A stretch of DNA of 64,000 nucleotides. Source: Corynebacterium casei LMG S-19264. Lineage in GTDB: Bacteria; Actinomycetota; Actinomycetes; Mycobacteriales; Mycobacteriaceae. Below are positions 52,710 through 63,007 of this stretch, in pieces. Each line of letters opens with the position of its first letter. Positions within the stretch are counted from its first letter, which is position 1. The stretch is taken from assembly GCF_000550785.1 (NCBI RefSeq), contig NZ_CP004350.1, forward strand, positions 1,096,009-1,160,008, read 5' to 3'. A program made the translations under genes and the position numbers. The notes under the pieces are model-generated. The model searched no databases, was not told the DNA's origin, and worked only from the letters and a program-made list of their open reading frames with translations.

Positions 52710-53411
52710 TTAGCGCTTCACGCGAGGACGCGGCGTACGCCACTTATAAGGCTGAGTAGCGCGGGAGTACGCGTAGAAGCCCAAGGAAACACCGGCTTCG
52801 GTGGTGCCAGGGAATGCCCTTCGCACTGCCTTGTTAGAAGTACGACCCAGGTAAACGCCCTCAACAAGCAAGACGACAATGAAGACCATCGCGGCCATTG
52901 CGGAAATGTTGGCGAAGGACGGTGCCACGGTGCCCAAGAACATAATGAGCAACATGACCAGCGCTGCGGGCATAGCCCACTCATTGATGAATCGACGCGA
53001 GTCAACCCAGTCACGGACAAAGGCACGAACCTCGCCCTTGTCGCGCGGCATTAAGTAACGCTCATCGCCGGACGCCATACGCTCCTGCGTGATGCGGTTT
53101 TGCTCGCGGCGCTCCTCGCGCTCCTGCTTCTTGTAGTCCTTCCATTCTTCCTTGGTCATGGACTGCTTGAGCTTCTTGCGGTTCTGTGCGAACTGCGCAG
53201 AAGACATGCCGCGCGGATCGCGCCTAACGCCCTTAGCAATCTCTTGCTCATTGCGCTTTGGAGTAGGGCGGCCCTTCGGAGGGGTGTAGCCCTTAGGAAC
53301 GTTCTCCTCGAACTCAGAGAACTCGACTTCTACTCCGTCCTGGCCTGAGTTTTTGTTCTCGAAGACGGAGGAATCATCTGACTTAGAATTTTTTTGCCAC
53401 GGTAACTTCAC
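52710..53411 (-). CDS. DUF3043 membrane protein
   Basis: The GTG at 53411, seven bases after TAACCT, gives 233 residues and a probable leaderless mRNA. The N-terminal 130 residues are charged and disordered-looking (PKGRPTPKRNEQEIAKGVRR ... EEWKDYKKQEREERREQ). Two membrane segments follow (about 155-175 and 180-200), with RAFVRDWVDSRRFINEWAMP before them. This is DUF3043, an actinobacterial family without a known function. cobT follows directly. Confidence 0.85.
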   Translation of the reverse strand: MKLPWQKNSKSDDSSVFENKNSGQDGVEVEFSEFEENVPKGYTPPKGRPTPKRNEQEIAKGVRRDPRGMSSAQFAQNRKKLKQSMTKEEWKDYKKQEREERREQNRITQERMASGDERYLMPRDKGEVRAFVRDWVDSRRFINEWAMPAALVMLLIMFLGTVAPSFANISAMAAMVFIVVLLVEGVYLGRTSNKAVRRAFPGTTEAGVSLGFYAYSRATQPYKWRTPRPRVKR

Positions 53412-53656
53412 ATTCCTTAGGTTACAAGGCTTTATCGCAAAGGTGGGAATAGCCTCGAGCAAAGAAGCGTTATGTTGAATAACCTTTGCCGTACCTGGAT
53501 TATTTGCATGTCAGCCTTTTGTGAAAAATTAATTCGGAGTAGGGTGGAGGCACATAAGACTTAGTAGTAAGGACGCGCACGCTGTTCGCACTATGATGGT
53601 CAATAACGACTTATCACTCTTTCGACACACTCTCATTCAAGTTAGGGGAGAAAAAC

Positions 53657-54001
53657 ATGACTGCTCCAGCATCTGCAACTGGCGTAATTTTGACTGACGC
53701 TGCTGCTTCCAAGGCAAAGTCTTTGCTCGACCAGGAAGGTCGCGATGACCTCTCCTTGCGCATCGCCGTACAGCCAGGAGGCTGTGCTGGTCTGCGTTAC
53801 CAGCTCTACTTCGATGACCGCACCCTTGACGGTGACAAGGTTGACTCCATCGGCGGAGTTAGCTTGGTTGTTGACAAGATGAGCGTTCCTTACCTGATGG
53901 GCGCAAAGATTGACTTCGCTGACACCATCGAGCAGCAGGGTTTCACCATCGACAACCCTAACGCTGGCGGCTCCTGCGCATGTGGTGACTCCTTCAACTA
54001 A
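53657..54001 (+). CDS. HesB/IscA-type iron-sulfur cluster assembly protein
   Basis: The 114-residue A-type carrier has the three conserved cysteines: GGCAGLRYQLYFD near residue 37 and GGSCACGDSF at the end. Such proteins pass Fe-S clusters to target enzymes, here perhaps LipA or the Rieske protein (inference). GGGGAGAAAAAC precedes the ATG. In Corynebacterium the gene stands next to ltsA, as it does here; the two converge on a shared terminator. Confidence 0.93.
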   Translation: MTAPASATGVILTDAAASKAKSLLDQEGRDDLSLRIAVQPGGCAGLRYQLYFDDRTLDGDKVDSIGGVSLVVDKMSVPYLMGAKIDFADTIEQQGFTIDNPNAGGSCACGDSFN

Positions 54002-54038
54002 GACACCACGCGCTTTCGAAGTCTTCGAAGCAAAAACT

Positions 54039-54085
54039 AAACAGGTAGTGCCCCACATCCTTTGGATGTGGGGCACTACCTGTTT
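54039..54085. terminator. Two-way terminator with 22-bp stem
   Basis: Perfect 22-base arms (54039-54060 and 54064-54085, starting AAACAGGTAGTGCCCCAC) with a three-base loop. The A-rich 5' side and T-rich 3' side make it work for both the HesB-type gene and ltsA. Confidence 0.92.
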
Positions 54086-54097
54086 GCTAGCTACTGA

Positions 54098-56014
54098 CTA
54101 GAGCTTGACTGGGTAGTCACGACGCTCGATGTTTGGATCGATACGGTTCTCGATGAAGATTCCGTGCCAAATCATAAACGACAAAACGGTCCACAAACGA
54201 CGTGAATGATCGGAGATGCCATCGCGGTGCTCCTTGAGCATCTCCAGTACCGCTGCGCGATCGAAGATGTCATCCGTCTGAGATTCGTTGATGGTGTCTT
54301 GTGCCCAACCGAAGAGCTCATCGCCCGCGAGCCAGTGGCGCATTGGAACTGGGAAGCCCAGTTTCTTACGGTGCAGAACGTGTGGAGGAACAATCTGCTC
54401 AAGTGCCTTACGCAGCGCGTACTTGGTGGTGCCGTGCGCAATCTTGTATTCATGCGGGATGGTCTCAGCCACCTTGAACACTTCCTTGTCCAAGAATGGG
54501 ACGCGAAGCTCCAGAGAGTTAGCCATATTCATCTTGTCAGCCTTGACCAAAATGTCTCCGCGCATCCACGTGAACAGGTCCAAGTGCTGCATTCGCGCAA
54601 CTGAATCCATGTGCTCTGACTCGGCGTAAATCGGAGCGGTGACTTCCTCATGGTTCCACTCAGGACGTGCCCATGGGATTACGCGCTTGAGCTGTTCATA
54701 GTTAAAGGAACGGGCGTTGCCGTAGTAACGCTGCTCCATAGTCATCGAGCCACGCTCAAGCAAGGACTTGCCCTTCATACCGTCAGGCAAGACGCGCGAA
54801 AGCTTACCCAGACCTTGGCGTAGGGGAGAAGGAATCTTCTCAAAGGGCGCCAGAGACAGTGGTTCCTTATAGATGGTGTAGCCGCCGAACAACTCATCAG
54901 CGCCCTCACCAGAAAGCACGACCTTAACGTGCTTACGTGCCTCGGCTGCCACGAAGTACAAAGGAACCAGTGATGGATCGGCAACTGGATTGTCGAGGTA
55001 CCACATGATTTTTGGAATTGCGTCCGCGTATTCCTCCGGGGAGACAACTTTGACGATGTGCTCTGCGCCGATTGCAGCAGCAGATTCGGCAGCGACATCA
55101 ACTTCTGAGTAGCCCTCACGCTCGAAGCCAGTGGTGAACGTCAACAAATCAGGGTTGTGGCGCTTGGCCAGAGCTGCGATAGCGGTGGAGTCGATACCAC
55201 CGGAGAGGAAAGAGCCGACGGTAACGTCTGCACGCATGTGCTTCGCCACGCTGTCTTCGAGAGCCTCTGCGATACGGTCATAGAGCTTCTGCTCATCTTC
55301 AACCTTGTCCGTACGGAATTCAGGCTTGAAGTAGCGGTCTGAAACAACCGTCCCACCAGGGGACAGGGTCACGGTGCAGCCGGACTCCACACGGCGGATA
55401 TTGGCGTGCAAAGACTCTGGCTCCGGAACATATTGCAAGTCGATGTAATGCTCGATAGCGCGCTTGTCTAGTCCCAGGTCTAGATTTAGGGCATCGGCCA
55501 TCTCAAGAATGGACTTCATCTCCGAAGCGAAGACGGTGCCTGCATCCGTGGTTGCGTAGTACAGCGGTTTGATACCGAACTGGTCGCGTGCGGCGAACAT
55601 GACCTTGTTCTCGGTATCCCAAATGACAATGCCGAACATGCCCCGCAGGTGATTAACAACGTCCTTGCCCCAGTGGTGGTAGCCAACAACGATTGGTTCG
55701 CCATCGCCCTCAGTATTAAAGGTATAGCCATAGCCATTGAGCTCTTCGCGTAGCTCGAGGTAGTTGTAGATTTCCCCGTTGAAGGTCATGGCGTAGCGCT
55801 CTGGGTTATCTTCTGGTCCCCAACGCAGTGGCTGGTGGGAATGCTCCAAGTCGATGATGGACAGGCGGTTAAAGCCGAAGACCGCATCATTATCGTTCCA
55901 CGTGCCGGCGGCATCAGGCCCGCGGTGGTACATGCATTCCAGGCTTCCCTCAACTGCGTTTACGTAATCTGCAGCGGTGCCCTTTGCGGTGAGCATGCTC
56001 AAGAGTCCACACAT
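54098..56014 (-). CDS. ltsA: Glutamine-dependent asparagine synthetase (LtsA/AsnB)
   Basis: The 638-residue enzyme has an N-terminal class II glutaminase whose catalytic Cys is residue 2 (MCGLLSML), with MYHRGPDAAGTW and MTFNGEIYNYLELRE following, and a synthetase domain with the ATP loop FLSGGIDSTAIAAL near 270. In Corynebacterium LtsA the gene affects cell-wall integrity and lysozyme sensitivity, probably by amidating a wall precursor; that role is taken from family knowledge. The upstream gap leads to the divergent ctaC. AAGGAG lies 12 bases before the ATG. Confidence 0.94.
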   Translation of the reverse strand: MCGLLSMLTAKGTAADYVNAVEGSLECMYHRGPDAAGTWNDNDAVFGFNRLSIIDLEHSHQPLRWGPEDNPERYAMTFNGEIYNYLELREELNGYGYTFNTEGDGEPIVVGYHHWGKDVVNHLRGMFGIVIWDTENKVMFAARDQFGIKPLYYATTDAGTVFASEMKSILEMADALNLDLGLDKRAIEHYIDLQYVPEPESLHANIRRVESGCTVTLSPGGTVVSDRYFKPEFRTDKVEDEQKLYDRIAEALEDSVAKHMRADVTVGSFLSGGIDSTAIAALAKRHNPDLLTFTTGFEREGYSEVDVAAESAAAIGAEHIVKVVSPEEYADAIPKIMWYLDNPVADPSLVPLYFVAAEARKHVKVVLSGEGADELFGGYTIYKEPLSLAPFEKIPSPLRQGLGKLSRVLPDGMKGKSLLERGSMTMEQRYYGNARSFNYEQLKRVIPWARPEWNHEEVTAPIYAESEHMDSVARMQHLDLFTWMRGDILVKADKMNMANSLELRVPFLDKEVFKVAETIPHEYKIAHGTTKYALRKALEQIVPPHVLHRKKLGFPVPMRHWLAGDELFGWAQDTINESQTDDIFDRAAVLEMLKEHRDGISDHSRRLWTVLSFMIWHGIFIENRIDPNIERRDYPVKL

Positions 56015-56394
56015 AGGTGACTAGTACTCCTTAATAGTTTGCGGTCTATTACTTGGTCAATAACTTTACGGCCATTAGCTAGAAAACACTCAACAGGGCG
56101 CGTGTCCGATAGTTTTACCCTTAAAGGTGCAAACTTTCGATTGAGGCCTCAAACTAATGCTTGTGAATTGAATTACAAGAATGGTTAAGCAGGTGGGGGT
56201 GCTGATGAGCCATTCTGCAGGTGGGGCGGTAACATGCTTTTTGAATGCCACTCTCAGGCAGTTCTAATGCTTCCGCAATTGTATGTGAGAAAGCATAAGA
56301 ACCCGCCTGAATGCACTATCCTCAATGGATAGGAATGCTCTTTGTAAAACAAGAGTATTTGGGAAGTTTGTGTGGACAGAAAGGTAGAACACAC
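56015..56394. other. Intergenic region between ltsA and ctaC
   Basis: These 380 bases contain both promoters and the GlxR-like box at 56162. No gene is visible in it. Confidence 0.6.
56162..56177 (+). promoter_or_regulatory. GlxR-like box upstream of ctaC
   Basis: TGTGA-ATTGAA-TTACA differs at one base from the CRP-type consensus TGTGA-N6-TCACA used by GlxR, the cAMP-binding regulator of Corynebacterium. It lies 218 bases before the ctaC start. Control of oxidase genes by GlxR is known in C. glutamicum. Confidence 0.55.
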
Positions 56395-57489
56395 GTGGGA
56401 CAGCGTAAAGAGCGCACCATTACCCGCAAGGCTGGGCTAGCTGGCGCTTTGGCGCTTGGCGGCGCTGCTTTGGCAGGTTGTGAGGTTGCTCCACCACAGG
56501 CAATGAGCAACATTCTCGGCTTCGGCTGGCCAGACGGAATTACTCCTGAAGCACACGCCATGCACAACTACTGGATCTGGGTCTGGGTAGTTGCATGGGT
56601 CATCGGCATCATCATGTGGGGTCTCTTCCTCGTGGCGATCTTCCGTTGGTCTGCAAAGCGCGCTAAGAAGAAGGGGCTCGGCGAGTTCCCTAAGGCTCTG
56701 CAGTACAACGTTCCGTTGGAAATTACTCTGACGGTTATTCCAGTCATCATTATTATGGCTCTGTTCTTCTTCAACGTTCAGGCACAGCAAAAAGTTGTGG
56801 CCCTGGATAAGGACCCTCAGGTAACTGTTGACGTCACCGCATTCCAGTGGAACTGGAAGTTCGGCTACGCAAACCTGGGTTCTGAGATTTCTCCGACTGG
56901 TTCCGAGTACGAGGGTCGCGATGACGCTCGCCACGCGGCAGCAGAAGAGTCCTCCGTTGACCCAGAGGATATGAAGAACGGAAACCCAATCCACGGTATG
57001 TCCATGGGTGACCTTTCTTACTTGAACTTCAATGAGATTGAGACCCTGGGTACCACCGAAGAGGTACCAGTTCTGGTTCTGCCGACCGAGACCGCAATTG
57101 AGTTCCGTTTGGCTTCCGGCGACGTATCCCACTCCTTCTGGGTTCCAGAGTTCTTGTTCAAGCGCGATACTTACGCTCACCCAGAAGCGAACCAGCAGGA
57201 GCGTAGCTTCCAGATTTCTGAAATCTTGGAAGAGGGCGCATTCGTTGGCCGCTGTGCTGAGATGTGCGGTACCTACCACTCGATGATGAACTTTGAAGTT
57301 CGCACCGTTAGCCCAGAAGCATTCGAAGAGTACATGCAGTTCCGCATGGACAACCCAGATGCTCCTAACTCTGAGGCACTGGCTTCCATTGGCGAAGAGC
57401 CATACGCAACCAGCACTCAGCCATTCAACAGCTCCCGTTTGGGCACCCGCGAAGGCGACAACGTTGTTGACGCCAACGCTAAGGCATAA
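56395..57489 (+). CDS. ctaC: Cytochrome aa3 oxidase subunit II
   Basis: The GTG at 56395 gives 364 residues and a lipoprotein signal ending in AALAGC (Cys29), so the subunit is lipid-anchored. Two membrane segments follow (about 65-90 and 115-135). The CuA site is complete: VSHSFWVPEF for the first His, and RCAEMCGTYHSMM with both Cys, His and Met. An inserted stretch of about 30 residues in the soluble domain (SPTGSEYEGRDDARHAAAEE) is typical of actinobacterial oxidases that take electrons directly from cytochrome c1. An AAGGT site lies ten bases before the start. ctaF follows. Confidence 0.95.
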   Translation: MGQRKERTITRKAGLAGALALGGAALAGCEVAPPQAMSNILGFGWPDGITPEAHAMHNYWIWVWVVAWVIGIIMWGLFLVAIFRWSAKRAKKKGLGEFPKALQYNVPLEITLTVIPVIIIMALFFFNVQAQQKVVALDKDPQVTVDVTAFQWNWKFGYANLGSEISPTGSEYEGRDDARHAAAEESSVDPEDMKNGNPIHGMSMGDLSYLNFNEIETLGTTEEVPVLVLPTETAIEFRLASGDVSHSFWVPEFLFKRDTYAHPEANQQERSFQISEILEEGAFVGRCAEMCGTYHSMMNFEVRTVSPEAFEEYMQFRMDNPDAPNSEALASIGEEPYATSTQPFNSSRLGTREGDNVVDANAKA

Positions 57490-57510
57490 GGGAATAAGGA
57501 GTAAGTAGAC

Positions 57511-57942
57511 ATGAAAGCTAGTGCAAAAACCTTCTACGGTATCGCTGCCTACCTTCTCGTTTCGTTGGTTGCATACGTCTTCGGCACCGCCTACATGGAC
57601 AATGATGCGTCCCTCATGGGTGCTGAGCCAGTAGGTATCGTTGCTCTCGTCTTGGCATTCCTGTTCTCGATGATGCTTGGTGGATACTTCCACATCACTG
57701 AGCGCGGTACAGACGTTCTCCCAGAAGACTGGGAAGAGGCAGAAGTTGAGGATGCTGCTGGCATCTACGGCTTCTTCTCTCCAAGCTCCATCTGGCCATT
57801 CGCCATGACCGGTGCCATCGCAGTCCTTGGCTACGGTGTTGCATTCTTCTACCTGTGGATGATTGCTCTCGGCCTGGTTCTTCTGTTCTGGTCCGCAACC
57901 ATGCTGTCTCTGCAGTACGGTTTGCCAAAGGAAAAGCACTAA
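57511..57942 (+). CDS. ctaF: Cytochrome aa3 oxidase subunit IV
   Basis: The 143-residue actinobacterial oxidase subunit has four membrane segments: residues about 8-28, 38-58, 90-110 and 112-132. FLFSMMLGGYFHITERG is typical. It begins 21 bases after the ctaC stop, with AAGGAG before the ATG, so ctaC-ctaF form an operon that ends at a strong terminator. Confidence 0.92.
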   Translation: MKASAKTFYGIAAYLLVSLVAYVFGTAYMDNDASLMGAEPVGIVALVLAFLFSMMLGGYFHITERGTDVLPEDWEEAEVEDAAGIYGFFSPSSIWPFAMTGAIAVLGYGVAFFYLWMIALGLVLLFWSATMLSLQYGLPKEKH

Positions 57943-57979
57943 TTAGTTGCTAAGGATATAAATCCCGCCAAACTTCTCA

Positions 57980-58012
57980 AGCCCCCATCTACTCCTTGTA
58001 GGTGGGGGCTTT
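57980..58012 (+). terminator. Terminator of ctaCF
   Basis: AGCCCCCA and TGGGGGCT form the stem, extended by CTAC/GTAG, followed by TTTGG. It lies 37 bases after the ctaF stop. Confidence 0.85.
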
Positions 58013-58504
58013 GGTGTGCGTCGGAAGAAATTCAATTTAGTTCCAGAGAATTTCCAAAAAAGTTTCAAATCCCAGAAATTGGGCCTTAGGGCGGAGGGGC
58101 GGCGGGGCCGATCCCCAACCCATCGGATGAAAAGAAACTACAAACGCGCACGTTAATCGGCATTTTAATGCGGGGGTAATCCGAAAGTTGCAGTCTTGGG
58201 ACTTCCCGATGGAGTCCGGTGTGATGTTTTTAACACGACTCGCGGATCGAAACTGGTTGCAAAACGTAGTGGGCTTTGAGTAGCACGAGGTGGGCGATTC
58301 TGGCAATAGTTGCAGGATTGCTGGATCAAATCATTGACCTGCGGCAACGCGGGAAAATTTCAAGGGGTTCAGAGTTTGAAATCGGCCCAAGTTGTGAGGT
58401 TCGGCTAAAACCTGTGTGAAGTCTGAAAAGTGCTTCAAAACGAATTAAGTGAAGCGGGGGGGATTGAGATGACTTAGCGATCGAAACCAGCCATACTTAT
58501 ATGC
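58013..58504. other. Gene-free region before ctaE
   Basis: 492 bases without a supported gene. It holds the GlxR-like box at 58220 and, just before the ctaE start, CATACT. The rest shows no clear structure. A long 5' leader or several promoters are possible. Confidence 0.5.
58220..58235 (+). promoter_or_regulatory. GlxR-like box upstream of ctaE-qcrCAB
   Basis: TGTGA-TGTTTT-TAACA is one base from the TGTGA-N6-TCACA consensus. It lies 270 bases before the ctaE start. A similar site is in front of ctaC. Confidence 0.5.
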
Positions 58505-59116
58505 GTGACGAGCGCAGTTTCAAACCAAGGTATGGCAGCACCACGTGTTGCTACGTTGAACCGACCCAATATGGTCAGCGTAGGCACCATTGTGTTCCTG
58601 TCTCAGGAATTGATGTTCTTCGCCGGACTGTTCGCGATGTGGTTCACTTCGCGTGCTAACGGCCAGAGCGGCGACTGGGCTGAGCAAACTGCTCACCTCA
58701 ATGTGCCGATGGGAATCTTGATCACCGCGATCCTGATCCTCTCTTCCGTTACTTCTCAGTTCGGCGTCTTCGCAGCTGAAAGGGGTGACGTTTATAAGCT
58801 TCGCGTTTGGTACGCAGTAACCATCTTGTTGGGTGTTATCTTCATCGGCATTGTTGGCTACGAATGGTACGAGATGATCCACCACGGTGTGACCATCCAG
58901 GCCAGCGTATTTGGCTCAGTCTTCTACATTTTGACTGGCTTCCACGCAATCCACGTGTCCGCGGGCATCCTGGCCTTCGTGGTCATCTTGCTCCGCACCG
59001 CAAAATCCAAGTTCACGCCAGCACAGGCAACTGCTGCAATGGCAGTGTCTTACTACTGGCACTTCGTGGACGTTGTTTGGATTGGCGTGTTTGTCGTTAT
59101 CTACCTAGTTCAGTAA
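58505..59116 (+). CDS. ctaE: Cytochrome aa3 oxidase subunit III
   Basis: The 203-residue subunit has five membrane segments. VGTIVFLSQELMFFAGLFAMWF and FYILTGFHAIHVSAGILAF, with the conserved His residues, and the ending AVSYYWHFVDVVWIGVFVVIYLVQ are diagnostic. The GTG at 58505 starts MTSAVSNQG, as in relatives. CATACT ends seven bases before the GTG. qcrCAB follows, so ctaE and the bc1 complex genes are one operon, matching the bcc-aa3 supercomplex. Confidence 0.95.
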   Translation: MTSAVSNQGMAAPRVATLNRPNMVSVGTIVFLSQELMFFAGLFAMWFTSRANGQSGDWAEQTAHLNVPMGILITAILILSSVTSQFGVFAAERGDVYKLRVWYAVTILLGVIFIGIVGYEWYEMIHHGVTIQASVFGSVFYILTGFHAIHVSAGILAFVVILLRTAKSKFTPAQATAAMAVSYYWHFVDVVWIGVFVVIYLVQ

Positions 59117-59194
59117 GCCGTTAGACAACGAGCTTCAAACTTAAGTGACGGCCACAAGCCATTCACTTTCCGCGAACGAACATAAATAAGGAAA

Positions 59195-60094
59195 ATGATG
59201 GATACCAATTCCACTCCAGTTCCCGAGCAGCCAGGCGTAGAGCCGAAGGCTGCAGAGGCAAAGAAGACGCGGCGCAACCGCAAGGTCAAGCGAACCCTCG
59301 CTGGTGCCTTCGCACTGACCGTAGGTCTTACTGGCGCAGGCGTTCTTGCAACAGCGTTGACCCCAGACGCTCAGGTTGCAACCGCACAGCGTGATGATCA
59401 GGCTCTCATCCAAGAGGGCAATGACATCTACGATGTTGCTTGTATTACTTGCCACGGCGCAAACCTTCAGGGTGTCCAGGACCGCGGTCCTTCCCTCGTA
59501 GGTATCGGTGCTGGTGCAGTTTACTTCCAGGTTCACTCTGGTCGTATGCCGATGATGTCGAATGATGCTCAGGCCGAGCGTAAGACTCCTCGCTACACCG
59601 AGCAGCAGACGTTGGCACTCGCAGCATATGTAGCGGCCAATGGCGGCGGCCCTGACATCGTTTACAACGAAGATGGCTCCATCGCGATGGAAGAGCTTCG
59701 TGGTGCTAACTACAACGGACAGATTCAGCCAGAAGATGTTGCGAAGGGCTCTGAGCTCTTCCGCATGAACTGCGCATCTTGCCACAACTTCACCGGCCAG
59801 GGCGGCGCACTGTCCTCTGGTAAGTACGCACCACCACTTGACCCTGCCAACGAGCAGGAAATTTACCAGGCAATGCTTACTGGCCCACAGAACATGCCTA
59901 AGTTCTCCGACCGTCAGCTGACCGCTGATGAGAAGAAGGACATCATCGCCTACGTCAAGTCCGCAGGCGAGACTCCTTCTCCAGCAGGTTGGGACCTTGG
60001 CGGCCTCGGCCCAGTAGCTGAAGGTCTGGCTATGTGGATTATCGGCATCACCGCACTGTGTGCTGCTGCAATGTGGATGGGATCGCGTTCATGA
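59195..60094 (+). CDS. qcrC: Diheme cytochrome c1 of the bcc complex
   Basis: The 299-residue protein has two c-type heme sites, CITCHG (about residue 86) and CASCHN (about 193), as in the actinobacterial diheme cytochrome c1 that passes electrons straight to the aa3 oxidase. An N-terminal membrane segment (about 35-55) and a C-terminal one (about 275-295) anchor it. GGAAA lies just before the start; the ATG at 59198 is an equally good start. Its stop overlaps the qcrA start (ATGA). Confidence 0.95.
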   Translation: MMDTNSTPVPEQPGVEPKAAEAKKTRRNRKVKRTLAGAFALTVGLTGAGVLATALTPDAQVATAQRDDQALIQEGNDIYDVACITCHGANLQGVQDRGPSLVGIGAGAVYFQVHSGRMPMMSNDAQAERKTPRYTEQQTLALAAYVAANGGGPDIVYNEDGSIAMEELRGANYNGQIQPEDVAKGSELFRMNCASCHNFTGQGGALSSGKYAPPLDPANEQEIYQAMLTGPQNMPKFSDRQLTADEKKDIIAYVKSAGETPSPAGWDLGGLGPVAEGLAMWIIGITALCAAAMWMGSRS

Positions 60095-61311
60095 GCAATG
60101 TAAATAAGAAGTACACCGATGATGAACTCAAGGGCATGAGCAATGAAGAGCTTGCAGCCCTGGGGACTGAACTTGATGATGTCACCGTTGCGTTCCGCAA
60201 GGAGCGTTACCCAATTGCTGGTGACCCTGCTGAAAAGCGTGCCGCTCGAGGCGTCAACATCTGGTTGATTGTTTCCGTTCTCTTCGCACTTGCATTCCTT
60301 GGCGTTTATATTTTCTGGCCATGGGAATTCAAGGTTCTCGGCGAAGAGGGCCTTATCTGGCACACTCTTTACACCCCGTTGCTTGGCCTGACTGCAGGTA
60401 TTGCAATTATCGCCCTCGGCGTTGCAATTATTCAGTTTGTTAAGCACATCATGCCGGAAGAGATTTCGGTACAGCGTCGTCACGATGGTCCATCTGAAGA
60501 GGTTGACCGTCGTACCCTGACCGCTTTGCTGAATGACTCCTGGAAGACTTCCACTCTTGGTCGTCGTAAGACCATGCAGGGCCTACTTGGTGGTGCAGCA
60601 GTGCTGTTCGGCCTCGTAGTTGTTGCACCACTTGGTGGCATGATTCAGGATCCATGGCGTAAACGCCATGAGCTCAACTACATGGGCGACGGCACCCTGT
60701 GGACTTCTGGTTGGACCCTGCAGGAGAACGGCGTCAAGCTGTACCTGGCACGCGACACCGGTACCATCGCTGAGTTCCATGAGGGCGAGTCCGGCAATCA
60801 CTACACCACCCAGGGCGTATCCCGCCTGGTCCGCGTTAAGGCTGAAGACCTTGCTGCTGGCGGCATGGAGACTGTCTTCCCATTGGCAGAGTCTGATGTC
60901 AACGACGGAGACCTATACGATCCACAGAAGGACGTATACGAGAACCACATGCACTCCATTCACGGTAACCGTAACGCTGTCATGCTGATTCGTCTGCGTC
61001 ATGAGGACGCACAGAAGGCGATTGAGCGCGAAGGTCAGGAAGACTTTCACCACGGCGACTACTACGCTTACTCTAAGATTTGTACTCACATCGGTTGCCC
61101 TACCTCTCTGTACGAGGCGCAGACCAACCGAATCCTGTGCCCATGCCACCAGTCGCAGTTCGACGCATTGCACTACGGTAAGCCAGTCTTCGGACCAGCT
61201 GCTCGTGCATTGCCACAGCTGCCTATCACCGTGGACGAAGAGGGTTACCTCGTTGCACAGGGCAACTTCATCGAGCCAATCGGCCCGGCATTCTGGGAGC
61301 GTAAGTCATAA
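60091..61311 (+). CDS. qcrA: Rieske iron-sulfur protein of the bcc complex
   Basis: The 406-residue protein has three N-terminal membrane segments (about 60-80, 95-120 and 165-190), as in actinobacterial QcrA, and a C-terminal Rieske domain with [12 protein letters not shown] (about 330) and CPCHQSQFD (about 350) binding the 2Fe-2S cluster. The ATG at 60091 overlaps the qcrC stop, so the longer upstream reading from 60034 is rejected. Stop and the next start overlap (TAATG), indicating coupled translation. Confidence 0.96.
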   Translation: MSNVNKKYTDDELKGMSNEELAALGTELDDVTVAFRKERYPIAGDPAEKRAARGVNIWLIVSVLFALAFLGVYIFWPWEFKVLGEEGLIWHTLYTPLLGLTAGIAIIALGVAIIQFVKHIMPEEISVQRRHDGPSEEVDRRTLTALLNDSWKTSTLGRRKTMQGLLGGAAVLFGLVVVAPLGGMIQDPWRKRHELNYMGDGTLWTSGWTLQENGVKLYLARDTGTIAEFHEGESGNHYTTQGVSRLVRVKAEDLAAGGMETVFPLAESDVNDGDLYDPQKDVYENHMHSIHGNRNAVMLIRLRHEDAQKAIEREGQEDFHHGDYYAYSKICTHIGCPTSLYEAQTNRILCPCHQSQFDALHYGKPVFGPAARALPQLPITVDEEGYLVAQGNFIEPIGPAFWERKS

Positions 61312-62933
61312 TGAGCAATAAACTTGGAAACATGGGTAACAACGTCGACTCCAGGCTCCCAGTAGCTGGTGTTGTTCGTACCCAGATTAATAAGGTATTC
61401 CCAACTCACTGGTCCTTCATGCTTGGTGAGGTAGCTCTTTACAGCTTCCTTATCCTCTTACTGACTGGTGTATACCTCGCACTGTTCTTTGATCCATCCA
61501 TTACCAAGGTCATCTACGACGGCGCTTACACTCCGTTGAATGGCGTTGAGATGTCCCGCGCATACGCAACCGCTTTGGATATTTCCTTTGAGGTTCGCGG
61601 TGGCCTGTTCGTTCGTCAGATGCACCACTGGGCTGCATTGATGTTCATGCTCGCCATGGTTGCGCACATGGGTCGTATCTTCTTCACTGGCGCATTCCGT
61701 CGCCCACGCGAAGCTAACTGGATTATCGGTTGTTCCCTGATTCTGCTGGGCATGGTCGAGGGCTTCCTCGGCTACTCCCTTCCAGATGACCTGCTGTCTG
61801 GCGTTGGCCTCCGTATTGCATCCGCAATTATCTTGGGTCTGCCAATCATCGGTACTTGGTTGCACTGGGGCATCTTCGGTGGCGACTTCCCATCCGACCT
61901 CATGCTGGACCGTTTCTACATCCTGCACGTACTGATTTTGCCAGGCATCATTCTTGGCCTGATTGCAGCTCACGTTCTGCTCGTTTGGTTCCAGAAGCAC
62001 ACCCAGTTCCCTGGACCTGGTCGCGCAGAGAACAACGTTGTTGGTGTCCGAATCCTGCCAATCTTCGCAACGAAGGCAATTGGTATGGGCATGATGACCG
62101 CTGGTGTTCTGGCTCTGATGTCTGGTCTGCTGACCATTAACGCAATCTGGAGCCTTGGACCATACAACCCTTCACAGGTTTCTGCTGGTTCCCAGCCGGA
62201 TATCTACATGCTGTGGACTGACGGTATGGCTCGTATTCTTCCTGCGTGGGAGCTCTACCTGGGCAACTACACCATTCCATCTGCATTCTGGGTAGCACTG
62301 CTTTGTGGTCTCCTGGTTGTACTTTTGATGGCGTACCCATTCATTGAGAAGAAGCTCACCGGCGACGACGCTCACCACAACCTGCTGCAGCGTCCACGCG
62401 ACGTTCCAGTTCGTTCCGGTATCGGCGCAATGGCAATCACCTTCTTCCTGCTGATTACCATGTCCGGTGGTAACGACCACGTTGCTCACTTCTTCCAGAT
62501 TTCGCTTAACGCGATGACCTGGGTTGGCCGTATCGGTCTGTTGGTTCTGCCTCCACTCGCATACTGGATTACCTACTCCGTTTGTGTTGGTCTGCAGCGC
62601 TCCGACCGCGAGGTTCTTGAGCACGGTATTGAAACCGGCGTTATCAAGCAGCTGCCTAACGGTGCATTCATCGAGGTTCACCAGCCACTGGGCCCTGTTG
62701 ATGAGCACGGCCACGCTGTACCACTCGAGTACGCAGGCTCCTACGTACCGAAGCAGCTCAACCAGCTTGGTGTTGCTGACTCCGAGGTACAGGGCACCTT
62801 CGCTCCAGATGATGCTGACCTGATGCGTCGTGTTCACGAGCACCATGCTGACAATGCAGCTGAAGAGACCGAGATGCTGCGTCGTCTGAACGAGTCTAAC
62901 CGCCGCGCAGACGAAGAGAACGGCCACATCTAG
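61311..62933 (+). CDS. qcrB: Cytochrome b of the bcc complex
   Basis: The 540-residue protein has eight or more membrane segments. The heme-ligand His pairs lie in [21 protein letters not shown] and in the [11 protein letters not shown]...[17 protein letters not shown] region. The C-terminal 120 residues are a hydrophilic extension after the last segment, typical of actinobacteria. It oxidises menaquinol at the membrane and is the last gene of ctaE-qcrCAB; a hairpin follows. Confidence 0.96.
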   Translation: MSNKLGNMGNNVDSRLPVAGVVRTQINKVFPTHWSFMLGEVALYSFLILLLTGVYLALFFDPSITKVIYDGAYTPLNGVEMSRAYATALDISFEVRGGLFVRQMHHWAALMFMLAMVAHMGRIFFTGAFRRPREANWIIGCSLILLGMVEGFLGYSLPDDLLSGVGLRIASAIILGLPIIGTWLHWGIFGGDFPSDLMLDRFYILHVLILPGIILGLIAAHVLLVWFQKHTQFPGPGRAENNVVGVRILPIFATKAIGMGMMTAGVLALMSGLLTINAIWSLGPYNPSQVSAGSQPDIYMLWTDGMARILPAWELYLGNYTIPSAFWVALLCGLLVVLLMAYPFIEKKLTGDDAHHNLLQRPRDVPVRSGIGAMAITFFLLITMSGGNDHVAHFFQISLNAMTWVGRIGLLVLPPLAYWITYSVCVGLQRSDREVLEHGIETGVIKQLPNGAFIEVHQPLGPVDEHGHAVPLEYAGSYVPKQLNQLGVADSEVQGTFAPDDADLMRRVHEHHADNAAEETEMLRRLNESNRRADEENGHI

Positions 62934-62967
62934 CCGCTACCGGTTAGAAACTTAAATTAGCGCTCAC

Positions 62968-63007
62968 AGCCCGCTGTGTTACTTTCAAAGAAGTAGCCCA
63001 GCGGGTT
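62968..63007 (+). terminator. Terminator of ctaE-qcrCAB
   Basis: AGCCCGCT (62968-62975) pairs with AGCGGGTT (63000-63007), with TACTT/AAGTA pairing inside the loop. It lies 34 bases after the qcrB stop. The T run is short. Confidence 0.7.
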
